From Trichomonas tenax (taxonomy: Eukaryota > Parabasalia > Trichomonadida > Trichomonadidae), in contig JALKBU010000101.1 of the NCBI GenBank assembly GCA_023091735.1, positions 1 to 64,000 on the forward strand: a stretch of 64,000 nt of DNA, written 5' to 3'. The position numbers were made by a program, and so were the translations under genes. A model generated the notes under the pieces. It was given only the letters and a program-made list of their open reading frames with translations. It had not been told where the DNA came from and made no database searches. Shown here piece after piece: positions 1 through 10,500 of the stretch; the first letter of the stretch is position 1; every line of letters begins with the position of its first letter.

Positions 1-2
1 GT

Positions 3-125
3 TTAATCATTGATCATGCAGGAAGTCACATTCATTCAGTTTACGGAAACACTGCCGACACTGGTTCAGGTACTGATTACATGCCTCCATACATTACTAT
101 TTACACGTGGTATAGGGTTTATTAA
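3..125 (+). CDS. C-terminal end of a phage tail-collar/fibre-like protein (partial)
   Basis: Only the last 40 codons are in the window, ending at a TAA. The visible peptide has a His-rich stretch (DHAGSHIHSVYG), a small glycine/threonine linker, and the ending MPPYITIYTWYRVY. A histidine pair followed by a short variable loop and a terminal PPYxxIY strand resembles the end of phage tail-collar and related viral fibre domains; this rests on memory of the family pattern. The gene could come from a Maverick/Polinton-type or other virus-derived element, but nothing in the visible part proves that. Everything upstream is missing, so full length and start are unknown. Non-coding hairpins follow it. 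Confidence 0.45.
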   Translation, partial: LIIDHAGSHIHSVYGNTADTGSGTDYMPPYITIYTWYRVY

Positions 126-130
126 ATCAG

Positions 131-303
131 AATAAATTTCTCTCATTTTCACTAAAATTATTTTTCAAAATTTCTGACTTCATAAATTCCTTTCGCTTTC
201 TTTTCTTAGTTAGTTAGTTTGTCATAAATTATTTTTTTTAAATCCAAATAAATTTCTCTCATTTTCACTAAAATTATTTTTCAAATTTCTGACTTCATAA
301 ATT
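131..303. repeat. Two direct copies of a 57-bp AT-rich sequence
   Basis: Positions 131-188 and 247-303 share nearly the same sequence (beginning AATAAATTTCTCTCATTTTC). They differ only by a 1-2 base indel in an A run. They lie directly after the stop codon of the partial gene, so one copy probably forms part of its 3' untranslated region. Confidence 0.85.
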
Positions 304-338
304 ACTCGTTTTGTAATTTGTGAGTTCGGTATTTATAT

Positions 339-371
339 AAAATAATGTTCGCAGAACTCGAGGATTATTTT
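339..371. other. Nested stem-loop
   Basis: AAAATAAT (339-346) pairs perfectly with ATTATTTT (364-371). Inside it GTTC (347-350) pairs with GAAC (354-357) around a 3-base loop, leaving a 6-base bulge. Function is unknown. Confidence 0.5.
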
Positions 372-510
372 TAAAAGTGAATAGATTTTATAAAGTCAGG
401 AATTCCAAAATAAAATTAATGTTAGTTTTGTAAGTAATTCAAAAATTTATTTTCTATATAGGGGGGGAACCTAACTTGTAAAACTAATTCTGTCGTAAAT
501 ATATTTAAAT

Positions 511-557
511 AGATGTTCGTGGAAGCCACGGCGCAGTCGTGGATTACGCGAACATCT
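511..557. other. Two-stage GC-rich hairpin
   Basis: AGATGTTCGT (511-520) pairs with GCGAACATCT (548-557) over 9 Watson-Crick pairs plus one G-T pair. An inner stem CCACG (526-530)/CGTGG (538-542) closes a 7-base loop. The GC content is far above the surrounding AT-rich DNA, which suggests a conserved structure, either a small structured RNA or the end of a mobile element. No known RNA family was recognised. Confidence 0.55.
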
Positions 558-636
558 AATTACTAACTTATACACGGATCAAAAATAAACAATGTTTTAG
601 ATGACTCTTTAACACTCAGAAAAATTGAGAAGGTGC

Positions 637-710
637 ATTGTGAGGTACTCTACGGGCATGTTCCTCACAATATTGAGGAGGACTCCCCTGAAAAAATTGA
701 GAGGAGTACC
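637..710. other. Hairpin with competing pairing partner
   Basis: ATTGTGAGG (637-645) pairs perfectly with CCTCACAAT (663-671). The overlapping GGTACTC (644-650) is also the exact complement of GAGTACC (704-710), so two mutually exclusive folds are possible. No reading frame accompanies it. Function is unknown. Confidence 0.5.
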
Positions 711-1129
711 TAGATTAAAAAATGTAGTTTAAATTATACTAAACAACCTGAATATATATGAATTTGAATGACGATTCCTCTTTTTTATGAAACAAATTTA
801 AGCTGTTTTTATTAAAAACAAATTGAGAGAAAAATTTTTGAAAAAAATTCCAAAAAAATAGAAACGCGGCGGTTTTCAGAAAGAAACACCCTTCGTACTT
901 CCTTCATTTCCAAAATTTGATGATGATTTGGATAAACAGATCAAGTAGATATCTAATCAATAATAAAATGGAGAAAACATGAATTTTTAAAAAAAAATGT
1001 TTTCCAAGTGGATTTAAGGTCTATATGATCTGTAGAATCCAAGGATCAAATAAAATCATCTGGAAAAATTCGGCATGGAGCCAAATAAATAATCGTAATG
1101 TTTTCAATTTTCATTCATATTGGTCAATA

Positions 1130-3505
1130 ATGTTTTTACTGTTATTTACTGCATTGTGTCTCAAAGATACAGTGAATGATATACAGAAGGAAACAAAGTC
1201 ATTGCTTGGCGGTGCTAAATCAGGCGGTGTCAAGGCAAATGAAATTTCGCAAATCTCGAATAACTCTACAATCACTACAGTAAATGAAATTAAGGTCCTC
1301 AATACAGCGCTGACAGAGGAAACAACAGTTACAGGTGCTGCAGCAAATATTACAAAAACAAATATTTCTGAAACTTCAAATACAACCGAAACAGTCGAAG
1401 AGGATGGTTCTAAGGCCCAACAAACCAACAGCACTCAGACACCAACTTTAGATTCCCCAGTTGATGAGCCGGCATCTAAACCAGCTGAAACAGAAAAGAA
1501 CACAACAGCTGCTGAGCCAGAGAAGGATGCAGCAACAACAGCTGAGGAGAAGAATACCACAACAACAGAAGAAGAAAAAGATTCTGATGCTCTAGAAGCA
1601 GAAAAGAACACAACAAAGACAAACACAACAGTTGCTCAATCTACAAACACAATAAAGACAAATACCACAACAGTTCCAACAACAAACATAACAACTACGA
1701 TCACAACAACAGTTCCAACAACAAACACAACAAAGACAAACACAACAAAGACGAACACAACAACAGTTCCAACAACAAACACAACAAAGACGAACACAAC
1801 AAAGGCAAACACAACAAAGATAAACACAACAAAGACAAACACAACAACAGTTCCAACAACAAATACAACAAAGACAAACACAACAACAGTTCCAACAACA
1901 AATACAACAAAGACAAACACAACAAAGATAAACACAACAAAGACAAACACAACAAAGATAAACACAACAAAGACAAACACAACAAAGATAAACACAACAA
2001 AGACAAACACAACAAAGATAAACACAACAAAGATAAACACAACGAAGACAAACACAACAACAGTTCCAACAACAAATACAACAAAGACAAACACAACAAC
2101 AGTTCCAACAACAAATACAACAAAGACAAACACAACAACAGTTCCAACAACAAATACAACAAAGACAAACACAACAAAGGCAAACACAACAAAGGCAAAC
2201 ACAACAAAGATAAACACAACAAAGACAAACACAACAAAGATAAACACAACAAAGACAAACACAACAAAGGCAAACACAACAACAGTTCCAACAACAAATA
2301 CAACAAAGACAAATACCACAACTGTTCCAACAACAAACACAACAACAGTTGTCCCTAAAAGGAATGCAACAGCTCCAGCAACAATCCCAGTAGCTGAAAA
2401 TACAACTGTTCCAGAAAAGAATGCTACAACACCAGTTGAAGAATACAACACAACATCAACAACAATCGAAGAGCACAAAGAAGAAACAGGCTTTAAAAGC
2501 AATGAAACTTCATCGACTGAAGTTGCCGGAGAGACCACAGTTAATGCCACTGAACCTGCAAAACCAGACGGCGAACAGGAGTCAGAAGCCGCCACAAAAG
2601 AACATCCAGCAGCTTCAGAATCTCACGAAGAAGAATCAAGAACCGACAGCGAAAATACAGCTTCTGAAACAGCAGAACACCATAATACTGTCGATGCTGA
2701 AGAATCTAACACAGCAGTGTCCGAATCTAAACATGACATCAATTCTACAGAAGTTGAACACCACACTCAAGAGCTTGAAACAGAAGCCACACAAGAACAC
2801 AAACCACACCAAACCGCTGAATCAGAGCAAGAGTCAGAACAAACCAAGCATCAATATGAATCCACTGCCGTCGAATCTGCCACACAAACACACGGAAAGG
2901 AGGAGCGTGATAGCAATGAGACACAAGAATCTAAACTCCCAGCAGAACACAAAACAGAAGAAGAGTCCGAAGCCGACACACAGGCCGGTCATCAACCAGA
3001 ATTAACCCCATCTTCCACACCAAAGCCAGAGGATGACGATGATGATGACAAGAAGAAGGTCGAAACAAAGGTAAAAGAGAAGAAGGAAGAAGAAACAAAG
3101 CACGAGGAGAAGAAGGAAGAAGAGACAAAGGCTGAAGAAAAGCAGGAAGAGGAAACAAAGGCTGAAGAGAAGAAGGAAGAGGGAACAAAGCACGAGGAGA
3201 AGAAGGATGACGACGATGATGACGATGATGATAAGAAGACAACTAAGTCACCAGAGCCAAAGAAGCAAGAACCAGTACCAGTTAAGGACGAGGGTAAAGT
3301 GCCATCTAAGGATAACAACCCCTATAACAAAAACATTGTTGTCACAACCGTCAAGATAGCATCAACTGCTAAAATCCTTGTTATGGTAATCGGTGGCGTT
3401 GCAATTTGCCTTGTTGTCGCCGTCATCTACATTGTTTTCAATCGCCGTCGTCCACAAGAAGAACAACAAGAGGAACCACTTCTTATCACGGACGAGTTCT
3501 ATTAA
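1130..3505 (+). CDS. Mucin-like repeat-rich type I membrane surface protein
   Basis: The likely start is the ATG at 1130, because MFLLLFTALC there forms a signal-peptide core and TCATAT lies 12 bases upstream. An in-frame ATG at 1025 would give 826 residues with a buried signal. After the signal comes a Thr/Asn/Lys-rich region built from NTTKT and NTTTVPTT repeats. Nearly every repeat holds an N-X-T sequon, so dense N- and O-glycosylation is expected. A Glu/His/Ser-rich stretch and a charged stretch with EEKKEEE blocks and two poly-Asp runs follow. A 22-residue membrane helix (residues 784-805 counted from 1025) precedes a 21-residue tail beginning NRRR. The architecture fits a cell-surface adhesin or mucin-like coat protein. 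No named family was recognised. Confidence 0.8.
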   Translation: MFLLLFTALCLKDTVNDIQKETKSLLGGAKSGGVKANEISQISNNSTITTVNEIKVLNTALTEETTVTGAAANITKTNISETSNTTETVEEDGSKAQQTNSTQTPTLDSPVDEPASKPAETEKNTTAAEPEKDAATTAEEKNTTTTEEEKDSDALEAEKNTTKTNTTVAQSTNTIKTNTTTVPTTNITTTITTTVPTTNTTKTNTTKTNTTTVPTTNTTKTNTTKANTTKINTTKTNTTTVPTTNTTKTNTTTVPTTNTTKTNTTKINTTKTNTTKINTTKTNTTKINTTKTNTTKINTTKINTTKTNTTTVPTTNTTKTNTTTVPTTNTTKTNTTTVPTTNTTKTNTTKANTTKANTTKINTTKTNTTKINTTKTNTTKANTTTVPTTNTTKTNTTTVPTTNTTTVVPKRNATAPATIPVAENTTVPEKNATTPVEEYNTTSTTIEEHKEETGFKSNETSSTEVAGETTVNATEPAKPDGEQESEAATKEHPAASESHEEESRTDSENTASETAEHHNTVDAEESNTAVSESKHDINSTEVEHHTQELETEATQEHKPHQTAESEQESEQTKHQYESTAVESATQTHGKEERDSNETQESKLPAEHKTEEESEADTQAGHQPELTPSSTPKPEDDDDDDKKKVETKVKEKKEEETKHEEKKEEETKAEEKQEEETKAEEKKEEGTKHEEKKDDDDDDDDDKKTTKSPEPKKQEPVPVKDEGKVPSKDNNPYNKNIVVTTVKIASTAKILVMVIGGVAICLVVAVIYIVFNRRRPQEEQQEEPLLITDEFY
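1612..2346 (+). repeat. In-frame coding tandem repeats (15-bp and 24-bp units)
   Basis: Alternating units encode NTTK(T/I/A) (15 bp, AACACAACAAAGACA type) and NTTTVPTT (24 bp). All units are multiples of three, so copy-number change keeps the frame. The sense strand here is almost entirely A and C, an extreme strand skew. Confidence 0.9.
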
Positions 3506-3590
3506 AAAAATAATAAAATTCTTATTTTAATTATAAAACCAACATCAAAATCACTCCCTTATTTCTAGATTTAAATTGTTTTGGAGAATG

Positions 3591-3598
3591 TCACTTTT
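3591..3598 (+). promoter_or_regulatory. Initiator-like element TCACTTTT
   Basis: TCACTTTT lies 30 bases before the ATG at 3621, with a second CACTTTT 16 bases further on. It matches the element in front of many genes here and the general trichomonad TCA-Y initiator consensus. It argues against using the ATG at 3576, which lies upstream of it. Confidence 0.5.
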
Positions 3599-3620
3599 CG
3601 ACATTGACACTTTTCAAATA

Positions 3621-3917
3621 ATGACTGATTCGGACAGTTCAACTGATCCAGGTGCATCGCTTCTCGGTGAATACTGTCCCTTCATTGCAGACGTCCCAAT
3701 CACATCATACGCAGAACCGTTCCCGATCCCAAATCGCGACACAAGAGGTGAAGAGGAAATCAAAGAAATCAAACAAAATCTCAAACGCTTAACAAATAGC
3801 AAACACTTCACCCCACCGCTGCCGCTCGCCGATTTCTGCCTCATTGCAAAGGAGAGATGGGAAAACGATGATTCAGATGGCTCTGAGTGCTCTCTCGGAG
3901 TTTGCAAGCTCTTATAA
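3621..3917 (+). CDS. Small acidic protein of unknown function
   Basis: From the ATG at 3621 the frame codes for 98 residues and ends with TAA. The ATG at 3576 in the same frame lies before the initiator-like element and is probably not used. The protein has a Ser/Asp-rich N-terminus (MTDSDSSTDPG), a proline-containing middle, a short charged helix (residues about 43-58), and a cysteine-containing C-terminus ending CSLGVCKLL. There is no signal peptide or membrane helix. I do not recognise a family. The low stop-codon density and clean initiator context support a real gene. Confidence 0.6.
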   Translation: MTDSDSSTDPGASLLGEYCPFIADVPITSYAEPFPIPNRDTRGEEEIKEIKQNLKRLTNSKHFTPPLPLADFCLIAKERWENDDSDGSECSLGVCKLL

Positions 3918-4488
3918 TTTTGTTTGGCTTCGTTAATAAAGTTAATACTACATAGTTTTATTAATTAATTCCTTAAAATGTGCTATTATTCAATTTTCAT
4001 TTATTTTTCTTTTCGTATCTATATTGAACTTGGACATAAAAATTAACATTCTATTCTGAATATACCACAAATGCCCATCATATAACATCAGAACAGCATT
4101 TTCGATATTTTGGACATTTTGATCTAATGAACCATCACTTGTACTCATTAAAATTCTATTATACATATCGTTTTATATATGAAAACATAGCTTAACACCT
4201 TCAATTATTGAAATTATTTTCTTTTATATTTTTATCTAATGATCTCTTACTTAGATATTGAATTTAAATTACATTATTTGTGGGCTACAATATGGACCAT
4301 TCCTAATCACAGTTTCAATTATATATATTGTTGATTTTATATTATGTTTTGGAGTATGATGTTATAATCCATTGGATTATTCATATTGTGATCTTCAATG
4401 AAGTTCCCAACTGTTGTTTATAAATTATATTGATTTTTGAAAAATACAAACATATATAGAGAAAAATACAAACAAATTTAGTATAATA
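3918..4488. other. AT-rich intergenic region
   Basis: This is the 3'-3' interval between the small acidic protein gene and the TM2-domain gene. I see no reading frame, repeat or structured element that I can support. Confidence 0.6.
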
Positions 4489-5028
4489 TTACGAGGTATA
4501 GAAGGAGCCGTCAACAGGTGGAAGTATTTTGAGAATGATCAAAAGAACATCGATAAAAGCCCAAAGTCCAAATCCACCGAGTGTCAGCAACTTCAAGAAC
4601 GCAGTGAATGTATATCCTAAGTAGAATCTATCAGCGCCGAATCCGCCGAACAATATCGAGCAAACTATCGCAGATGCGTGAGAGTATGACGAGTTTGTTT
4701 GACAAAACATCTGTGATTCGAACGATCGAGGACCTAAGCATGTTGAAGTTGCTAAAACAGCGCAAATTCCGATTTGAGGTTTCGTTGATGGAGTGCATCT
4801 GCCAGGAAATCCGCAGTGTAACTCACTTTTTGGCAGTTGCCAACAGTAATTACACGGCATAGTCACTGTTATATTCTTATCTCCCGAGCAAACAGCGTAT
4901 TTATTCACATTGCAGACAGCAGTGACGTTTTCACCAATCTTACATCGCTCTGCCGTGCAAGTGAAGTACTGTGGATATAGATTCGAGCAGTTTTCCATTT
5001 GCCTCGAAAGAGTAAAAAATATAAACAT
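4489..5028 (-). CDS. TM2 domain-containing membrane protein
   Basis: The 179-residue product has a short hydrophobic N-terminus (MFIFFTL), a Cys-rich extracellular domain of about 110 residues with many spaced cysteines and several N-glycosylation sequons, then a C-terminal TM2 domain. The TM2 part has two helices separated by a turn (about residues 120-140 and 148-167). Its signature is GGFGADRFYLGY followed by KLLTLGGFGLWAFIDVLL, including the DRF motif. A signal, Cys-rich ectodomain and C-terminal TM2 pair match the TM2D1-3 arrangement known from animals. The role here is unknown. An array of TTTACATGACA-type motifs lies just upstream (5051-5181). Confidence 0.85.
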   Translation of the reverse strand: MFIFFTLSRQMENCSNLYPQYFTCTAERCKIGENVTAVCNVNKYAVCSGDKNITVTMPCNYCWQLPKSELHCGFPGRCTPSTKPQIGICAVLATSTCLGPRSFESQMFCQTNSSYSHASAIVCSILFGGFGADRFYLGYTFTAFLKLLTLGGFGLWAFIDVLLIILKILPPVDGSFYTS

Positions 5029-5050
5029 TATTTTTTGGCAAAATTTTAAC

Positions 5051-5181
5051 TTTACACATCAAAATCAAATCAGTGATCCAATTTTACATGTCATATTTAT
5101 TATTTACAAATCAAAAAGCAATGTAAAGTATGTACATGACAAAATATCATTTTACGCGTCATATTTTAAATTTACATGACA
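5051..5181 (+). promoter_or_regulatory. Array of TTTACATGACA-type motifs
   Basis: Copies or variants start at 5051 (TTTACACATCA), 5083 (TTTACATGTCA), 5103 (TTTACAAATCA), 5131 (TGTACATGACA), 5151 (TTTACGCGTCA) and 5171 (TTTACATGACA). Spacings of 20 bp recur. The array lies 23-153 bases upstream of the TM2-domain gene, with the motif inverted relative to that gene. Confidence 0.6.
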
Positions 5182-5222
5182 CATTTTATGCAATCTCTAA
5201 AAAATTGACATTTAGGTAATGA

Positions 5223-6293
5223 TTTCGTTTTGATTCTGCTTCACATTTGAACTTATCAGTCCATTCACTCAAACTACAATATGAAGTTGATAAGTCTCCA
5301 TTATTTGTTGGAAACAGTGTGAATTGTTTAAATTCGTATTTTTATAAAAATTGTAAAATATTGTTTTATTCATGTTACAAAACAAATTTGATTCGACTGA
5401 ATGTGAAACAACATCGCTCAGCAGTTATCGTTCAAAAACTATCAAATAAAGTTATCGAGAACAGTGAAAATGTTTTGTTTGAAAATCATTTTTCAGATAT
5501 TGTCTGTGATAGTTCTATTTCAGTATGCAATTATGAAAACACGAATATTGCTATTATAAGATGCCACTTTTATAATATCTCTTCTATTCGGATATCACCT
5601 TGCGTCCATATACTGAATTGTAAAACTTCATTCCAAGGAAATACATTTTCATCATGCATAGGATTGAACGGAGCTGATGCAGTTTATAGCAATTGCTTCG
5701 ATGTTCGTTCGTCTGCAAATCTTACTCTATTGGAAAATAGTTTGTATAAATGCTCAACAGCAGCAAAAACAGGATGTGATAGTTCTATTTTTATCAAATC
5801 CAGCAAAGTATATTGGCGCTGTCATAATGCTTCAAACAATGGTGGATGGTCTGGCGGATCTCTATTTTGTATAGAGAATTCAAATGATGCTGATATTAAA
5901 TATGTTTATTTAGAAAATCCACTCGATCAATGTGCCTTGGCAACTCATAACTCTAACGATATTTCAAACTTAGTTATTATTAACGCATATATGGCATATA
6001 GCTCCGTTTTATGGGCTTCAGTATCTATGAATATATATGATTCACTAATATTAAATTGTAAATCATTACCTTTTTATGGATGTTCAACTGATATTCATTT
6101 CTACAGAAGTTTCGTTGAAAAAGATAGTGGAAATATAGGTACAAGATTTGCGACAAATTATAAATTATGCAGTGGATATGTGAATTATATTACCAATAAT
6201 ATTAAAATACAATCATGTGAAAGAAAAATATATTTTGGAGTGAATATTCAATCTTTTTCTTATGTCCTTCCTTTAATATTGATCGATCCTTAA
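5223..6293 (+). pseudogene. Beta-helix surface-protein gene copy 1, lacking a start
   Basis: The frame is open from just after a TGA at 5220 to a TAA at 6293, but it has no ATG near its beginning and no signal peptide or membrane anchor. The roughly 350-residue product has repeated short strands with Asn, Cys and hydrophobic spacing, such as the FENHFSDIVCDSSISVCNY region and the SNNGGWSGGSLF segment. This resembles right-handed beta-helix (Pmp-like) trichomonad surface proteins; the family call is inference. A conserved ATG at 5280 is in another frame and stops after 13 codons. It is either a 5'-truncated pseudogene or a fragment that needs an unseen upstream part. Confidence 0.6.
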
Positions 6294-6419
6294 TTTATCC
6301 AAAACAATTTCCTCATATAAAGGATTATGCTTCCATTGATAATGGAAAAGAAAATGATCGAAAAGAAAAGTTTTATGGTATCCCGAACTAACCCTAAAAA
6401 ATTGATACATAAGAAATGA

Positions 6420-7450
6420 TTTCGTTTTGATTCTGCTTCACATTTGAACTTATCAGTCCATTCACTCAAACTACAATATGAAGTTGATAAGTCTCCAGTA
6501 TTTGTTGGAAACAGTGTGAATTGTTTTATTCATGTTACAAAACAAATTTGATTCGACTGAATGTGAAACAACATCGCTCAGCAGTTATCGTTCAAAAACT
6601 ATCAAATAAAGTTATCGAGAACAGTGAAAATGTTTTGTTTGAAAATCATTTTTCAGATATTGTCTGTGATAGTTCTATTTCAGTATGCAATTATGAAAAC
6701 ACGAATATTGCTATTATAAGATGCCACTTTTATAATATTTTTGCTTTAAGGAAATCGCCATGTGTTCATACACTAAAAAGCAAAACATCTTTTCAAGGAA
6801 ACACATTTTCATCATGCATAGGATTGAATGGTTATAATAATGTTTTTCGCAATTGCCTTCATATTGATTTTTCTCCAAATCTCACTCTTTTCGAAAATAG
6901 TTTGTATAGATGTTCAACAGCAGCGAAAACTGGATGCGATAGTAACATTTACATATTATCCAGCAAAATATATTGGCGCTGTTATAACTCTTCAAACAAT
7001 GGCGGCTTTGGTGGTGGATCTTTCTTTACTATTGCTAATTCAAGTGATGCAGACATCAAATATATATATTCATGTAGAAAATCCACTCGATTATTGCTGC
7101 CTTGCAACTGTTGACTCTAATAATGTTTCGAACATGATTATTATTAATGCATACATGGCATATAGCTGCGTTTTTTGGATTGGAGTCTCTATGATTCATT
7201 GATATTGAATTGCAAATCATTACCTTTTTATGAGCTTTCATCAAACTTTCATTTCTACCGAAGTTTCATTGAAAAAGATGGTAGAAATATTGGAACCATA
7301 TTTGCGACAAAATATGATTTATGCAGTGGATATGTCAACTTCATTACAAAGAATAGAAACCTCCAATCCTGTAAAGCAAGAATATATTTAGGTGTGAAAT
7401 ATATGTGATCCCATTCTTATATCCTCCCATTGTTTTTTATTGATCATTGA
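6420..7450 (+). pseudogene. Beta-helix surface-protein gene copy 2, frameshifted
   Basis: This is the downstream copy of the tandem duplication. Relative to copy 1 it has a 37-bp deletion near 6527 between ATTGTTT direct repeats, a 4-bp insertion near 7068, a 10-bp deletion near 7195 and an in-frame TGA at 7406-7408. After that TGA the homology to copy 1 continues to a stop at 7448-7450. No single frame covers it, so it is a clear pseudogene. The first 300 bp are almost identical to copy 1, but later parts diverge, including the SNNGGFGGGSFF segment. Confidence 0.85.
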
Positions 7451-7528
7451 AATCTAAGAAAAAACATTTTGTTTAAATAATTTAAAATCGAGAATTGTTT
7501 TATTGAATCAACACATAATAATTAAATT

Positions 7529-10500
7529 TCACTCAGTAAAGACGCCGGCAATAGCAGATGCTTCTGTCTGCATGTACTTGTAGATGGAAGCCTGAACTTC
7601 TTCCTTGACTTTGCCGACAACAGCATCTGGGAACATTGCCTTCATGTACAACGGATTGTCGCTAATCTTCTTGGCCATTGCTGTGAATGTCTCACTCTCG
7701 CATCCAGCAACAGTAAGAGCAGCGAGAGCCTTGACTACTTCCTGCTCAACTAAGTTCTTTCCTGACTGGTCAGCCTTGATTTCCTTGAACTTGTTGATGC
7801 CATCAATGATCTGCTTCTCACTCTTCTTGATGAGTGATGGATTTGCGAATGAAAGCTTTCTAAGGAGATCTGTATCCTTAGAGATTACTTCGATGTTTGG
7901 ATCAACCATTGCCTTGACAGCAACGTTAGCGATTTCTTCATCCTTTTCATTACCAATCAGCTGCATTAAGATGTCTAAAGCTGTAGCTCTATGATTCTTG
8001 CCAATATCGATCACATCAGCCTGGAAGTCACCGAGCTTCTGCTTGAATTCATGAGATGGGATGAAGACTGTGCAGCTGGTAATTTGTGGGATTAACTTGA
8101 CAATCTCTGGGATATTCTCCTTGAATCTGAGGGCGTTCTGAATTGATAACATGATTGGTGTTGCTACCTTTGTGTCATCGTTATTGATGAACTTTGTGAT
8201 CTTGTTGAGAATGTCCATAACATACTTGGAGTCATTCGATCTAGAGATGATGTCGAATGTTGCCTGGAGAGTGATTGGATTGTTCTTCTCAACACATGTC
8301 TTGAAGATGTTGGCATCCTTGACAGCAAAGTTGGAGATGATTGTGCAGCATATATTTGCATTCTTTGCACCTCCTGGTGACTGGATGAGATAATTGAAGA
8401 TAGTAGTGAGTTCCTCAGCCTTGACGCACTTAGGGCAGAAGTTGTGTGAGAATGTCTCGAATGCATGTAAGTATGATTGGACATTATCCTCGTTGACTGT
8501 CTTAGCCAATCTCTCAAGAACCTTTGCAGACTTTGTGGCGATGTAACCAAGAGCAACACCAACATCATAAGAAAGATCATCTGTTGTAGAAGCATGCTTG
8601 AATAATTCCTCGATGAAGGCTGTCTTGGATGTCATATCAGTCTTTAAGCCAGCAGCACCGCCAATCTTGATGGTGAGGTTGGAAATCTTTGAGATGATTT
8701 CGTCGAGAACCTTTTCATTAGCAACAGCAAAGCCAATGATTTTAGCAACATCTGAAGCGATCTTTTCTGTCTTGACATCTGCAATCAACTTCTGTGCAGT
8801 GCTCATTAATGTGTCGAAATGTTTCTTCTTGAAGTTCTTGTGTAAGAATGTGGCAGTTTCTTCGATGAAGTCTGGCGTTAATTCCTTTGTGAAGATGCTC
8901 TGGATTGTGTTGAATGTTGCATCAATGTTTGCACCCTGAGCGAAGTCTGTAACAAGCTTTGTAGCATATGCTTGTGATAATCTATCATTAAGACCAATAA
9001 TGATGATTACATCTGGAATGAATTTCTGAACATCAAAGCCAGCGACTTTGTTTTCAGCAATCAATCTAAGGATATGCATAGCTCTGAACTTGACAATTCC
9101 ATCGAAGGATGTGAGAGCCTGAGAAAGGAACTCAGAAATAGCCTTAGCATGCTCTGCAATAATAGAGATATCCTTAGCAGCAATGAAAGTGAATGCGAGA
9201 GTAAGTGGGCGCATAGCCTGCTGCGTTTCAATCGCATGCATGAGAGAATCGATGGCAGCCTGAGCATGGTTCTTGTAAAGTGTTGTGTAGACAGCAAGGA
9301 ATAAAACAGCCTTTGAAACGAAATCTCTCTTGCCCATGTTATCGCTATCAACAACGAAATCAAGAATTGTATCCATTTCATCGCAGTACGTTGGCTTAAG
9401 TGAAATGAGTTCCTCCAAGAACTGAAGGATGTTGATCTTGATCTGGTGTGCATAATCTTCAGACAAAAGCTCGGTAATAGCTGCAATCATTTCAGAGTCG
9501 CGTCTGAACTTAACGATTGCTGTTAATGCTTCGAAAGCGACTTTAGCGTTTGCATTATCAATGATGCCGGAAATATTGTTGACAAATGTGAGAGCCAATT
9601 TCGGTGGCAAGTAGTGAACCATTGGGATGATATCCTTGATTCCTTCAAGATAGTTCGTGATGATCTTACTCTTGTTGTTTCGTGTGAGCATCTTTGCTAA
9701 CGGAGAAATGAACTTAATGATGAATTCATTGTAATCATCACCAATATTCTCTGGTGAGAAGTGCTTAGCAACGATCTTAGAGACTTGTATAGCTTCGTAT
9801 TCGACCATGATGTCAGCGTCCAAGAGGCAACTTGTGACGTTTTCTGGCTGTCCGAAGATATAGTTGAGCCACTCATCGATATCCAAGATGGAAAGAGAGC
9901 CGAGGAGCATCAAACCGGCCTTACGAACAAATGCGAATTGATCTGTTGTATTTTCGATAACAGCATCGAATTCGATACTTGCTCCTGCTCCATCGAATAT
10001 CTCATCATCATCTTCCTCTTCATCGTCTTCTTCTTCAAGAATAGCGAATGTTGCACCGCAAACAGAGAATTGAAGTGCACGAGCGAATAATTCTTCCTCT
10101 AAATCCTGAAAAATCTTCTCACTTGGATATGTGGAAATGAGGATAGAGAGTGTAGAAGCTGCGAGAGCGACGTTATTGATCTTTGTCTCGCTTGGCTCTT
10201 CCTCTGGGAAAACAGTATCTGCATTAGCTGCGTTTGTATTAGCGTTGAGATATTTAACAATGATATCGACAACTTCTGGAATGTGATCGCTGAAAATAGA
10301 AGGCTTTGATGGAATAATGGCTGTCAAAGCATAGAATGGAGCTTCTGTCTTAGCATTTGTGTAAATGAAAGAATTTTGATCTTCGAAAAGATTATCGATA
10401 TCATACTTGCGCAAAAATGGTGTAAGATTCTTGAAAACTTCAAGAATTAAAACTCTAAGTGAGCTATTTTTCATATCAGATGAGAATCTGAGGATAAGAT

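Larger units (their letters stand above)
5197..7450 (+). repeat. Tandem duplication, period about 1.2 kb
   Basis: The sequence from CTAAAAAATTGA at 5197 recurs from 6394, a period of about 1197 bp. Identity is very high over the first 80 bases and through the central region, then falls, which indicates an old duplication partly homogenised or unevenly diverged. Confidence 0.85.

Noticed and set aside
1636..2595. Long open frame antisense to the Thr/Asn repeat gene
   Set aside because: It reads VVF/VFV repeats that merely mirror the sense repeat; there is no signal, start context or plausible protein.
5280..5321. Conserved ATG in both beta-helix copies as true start
   Set aside because: It is in the wrong frame and stops after 13 codons in copy 1.
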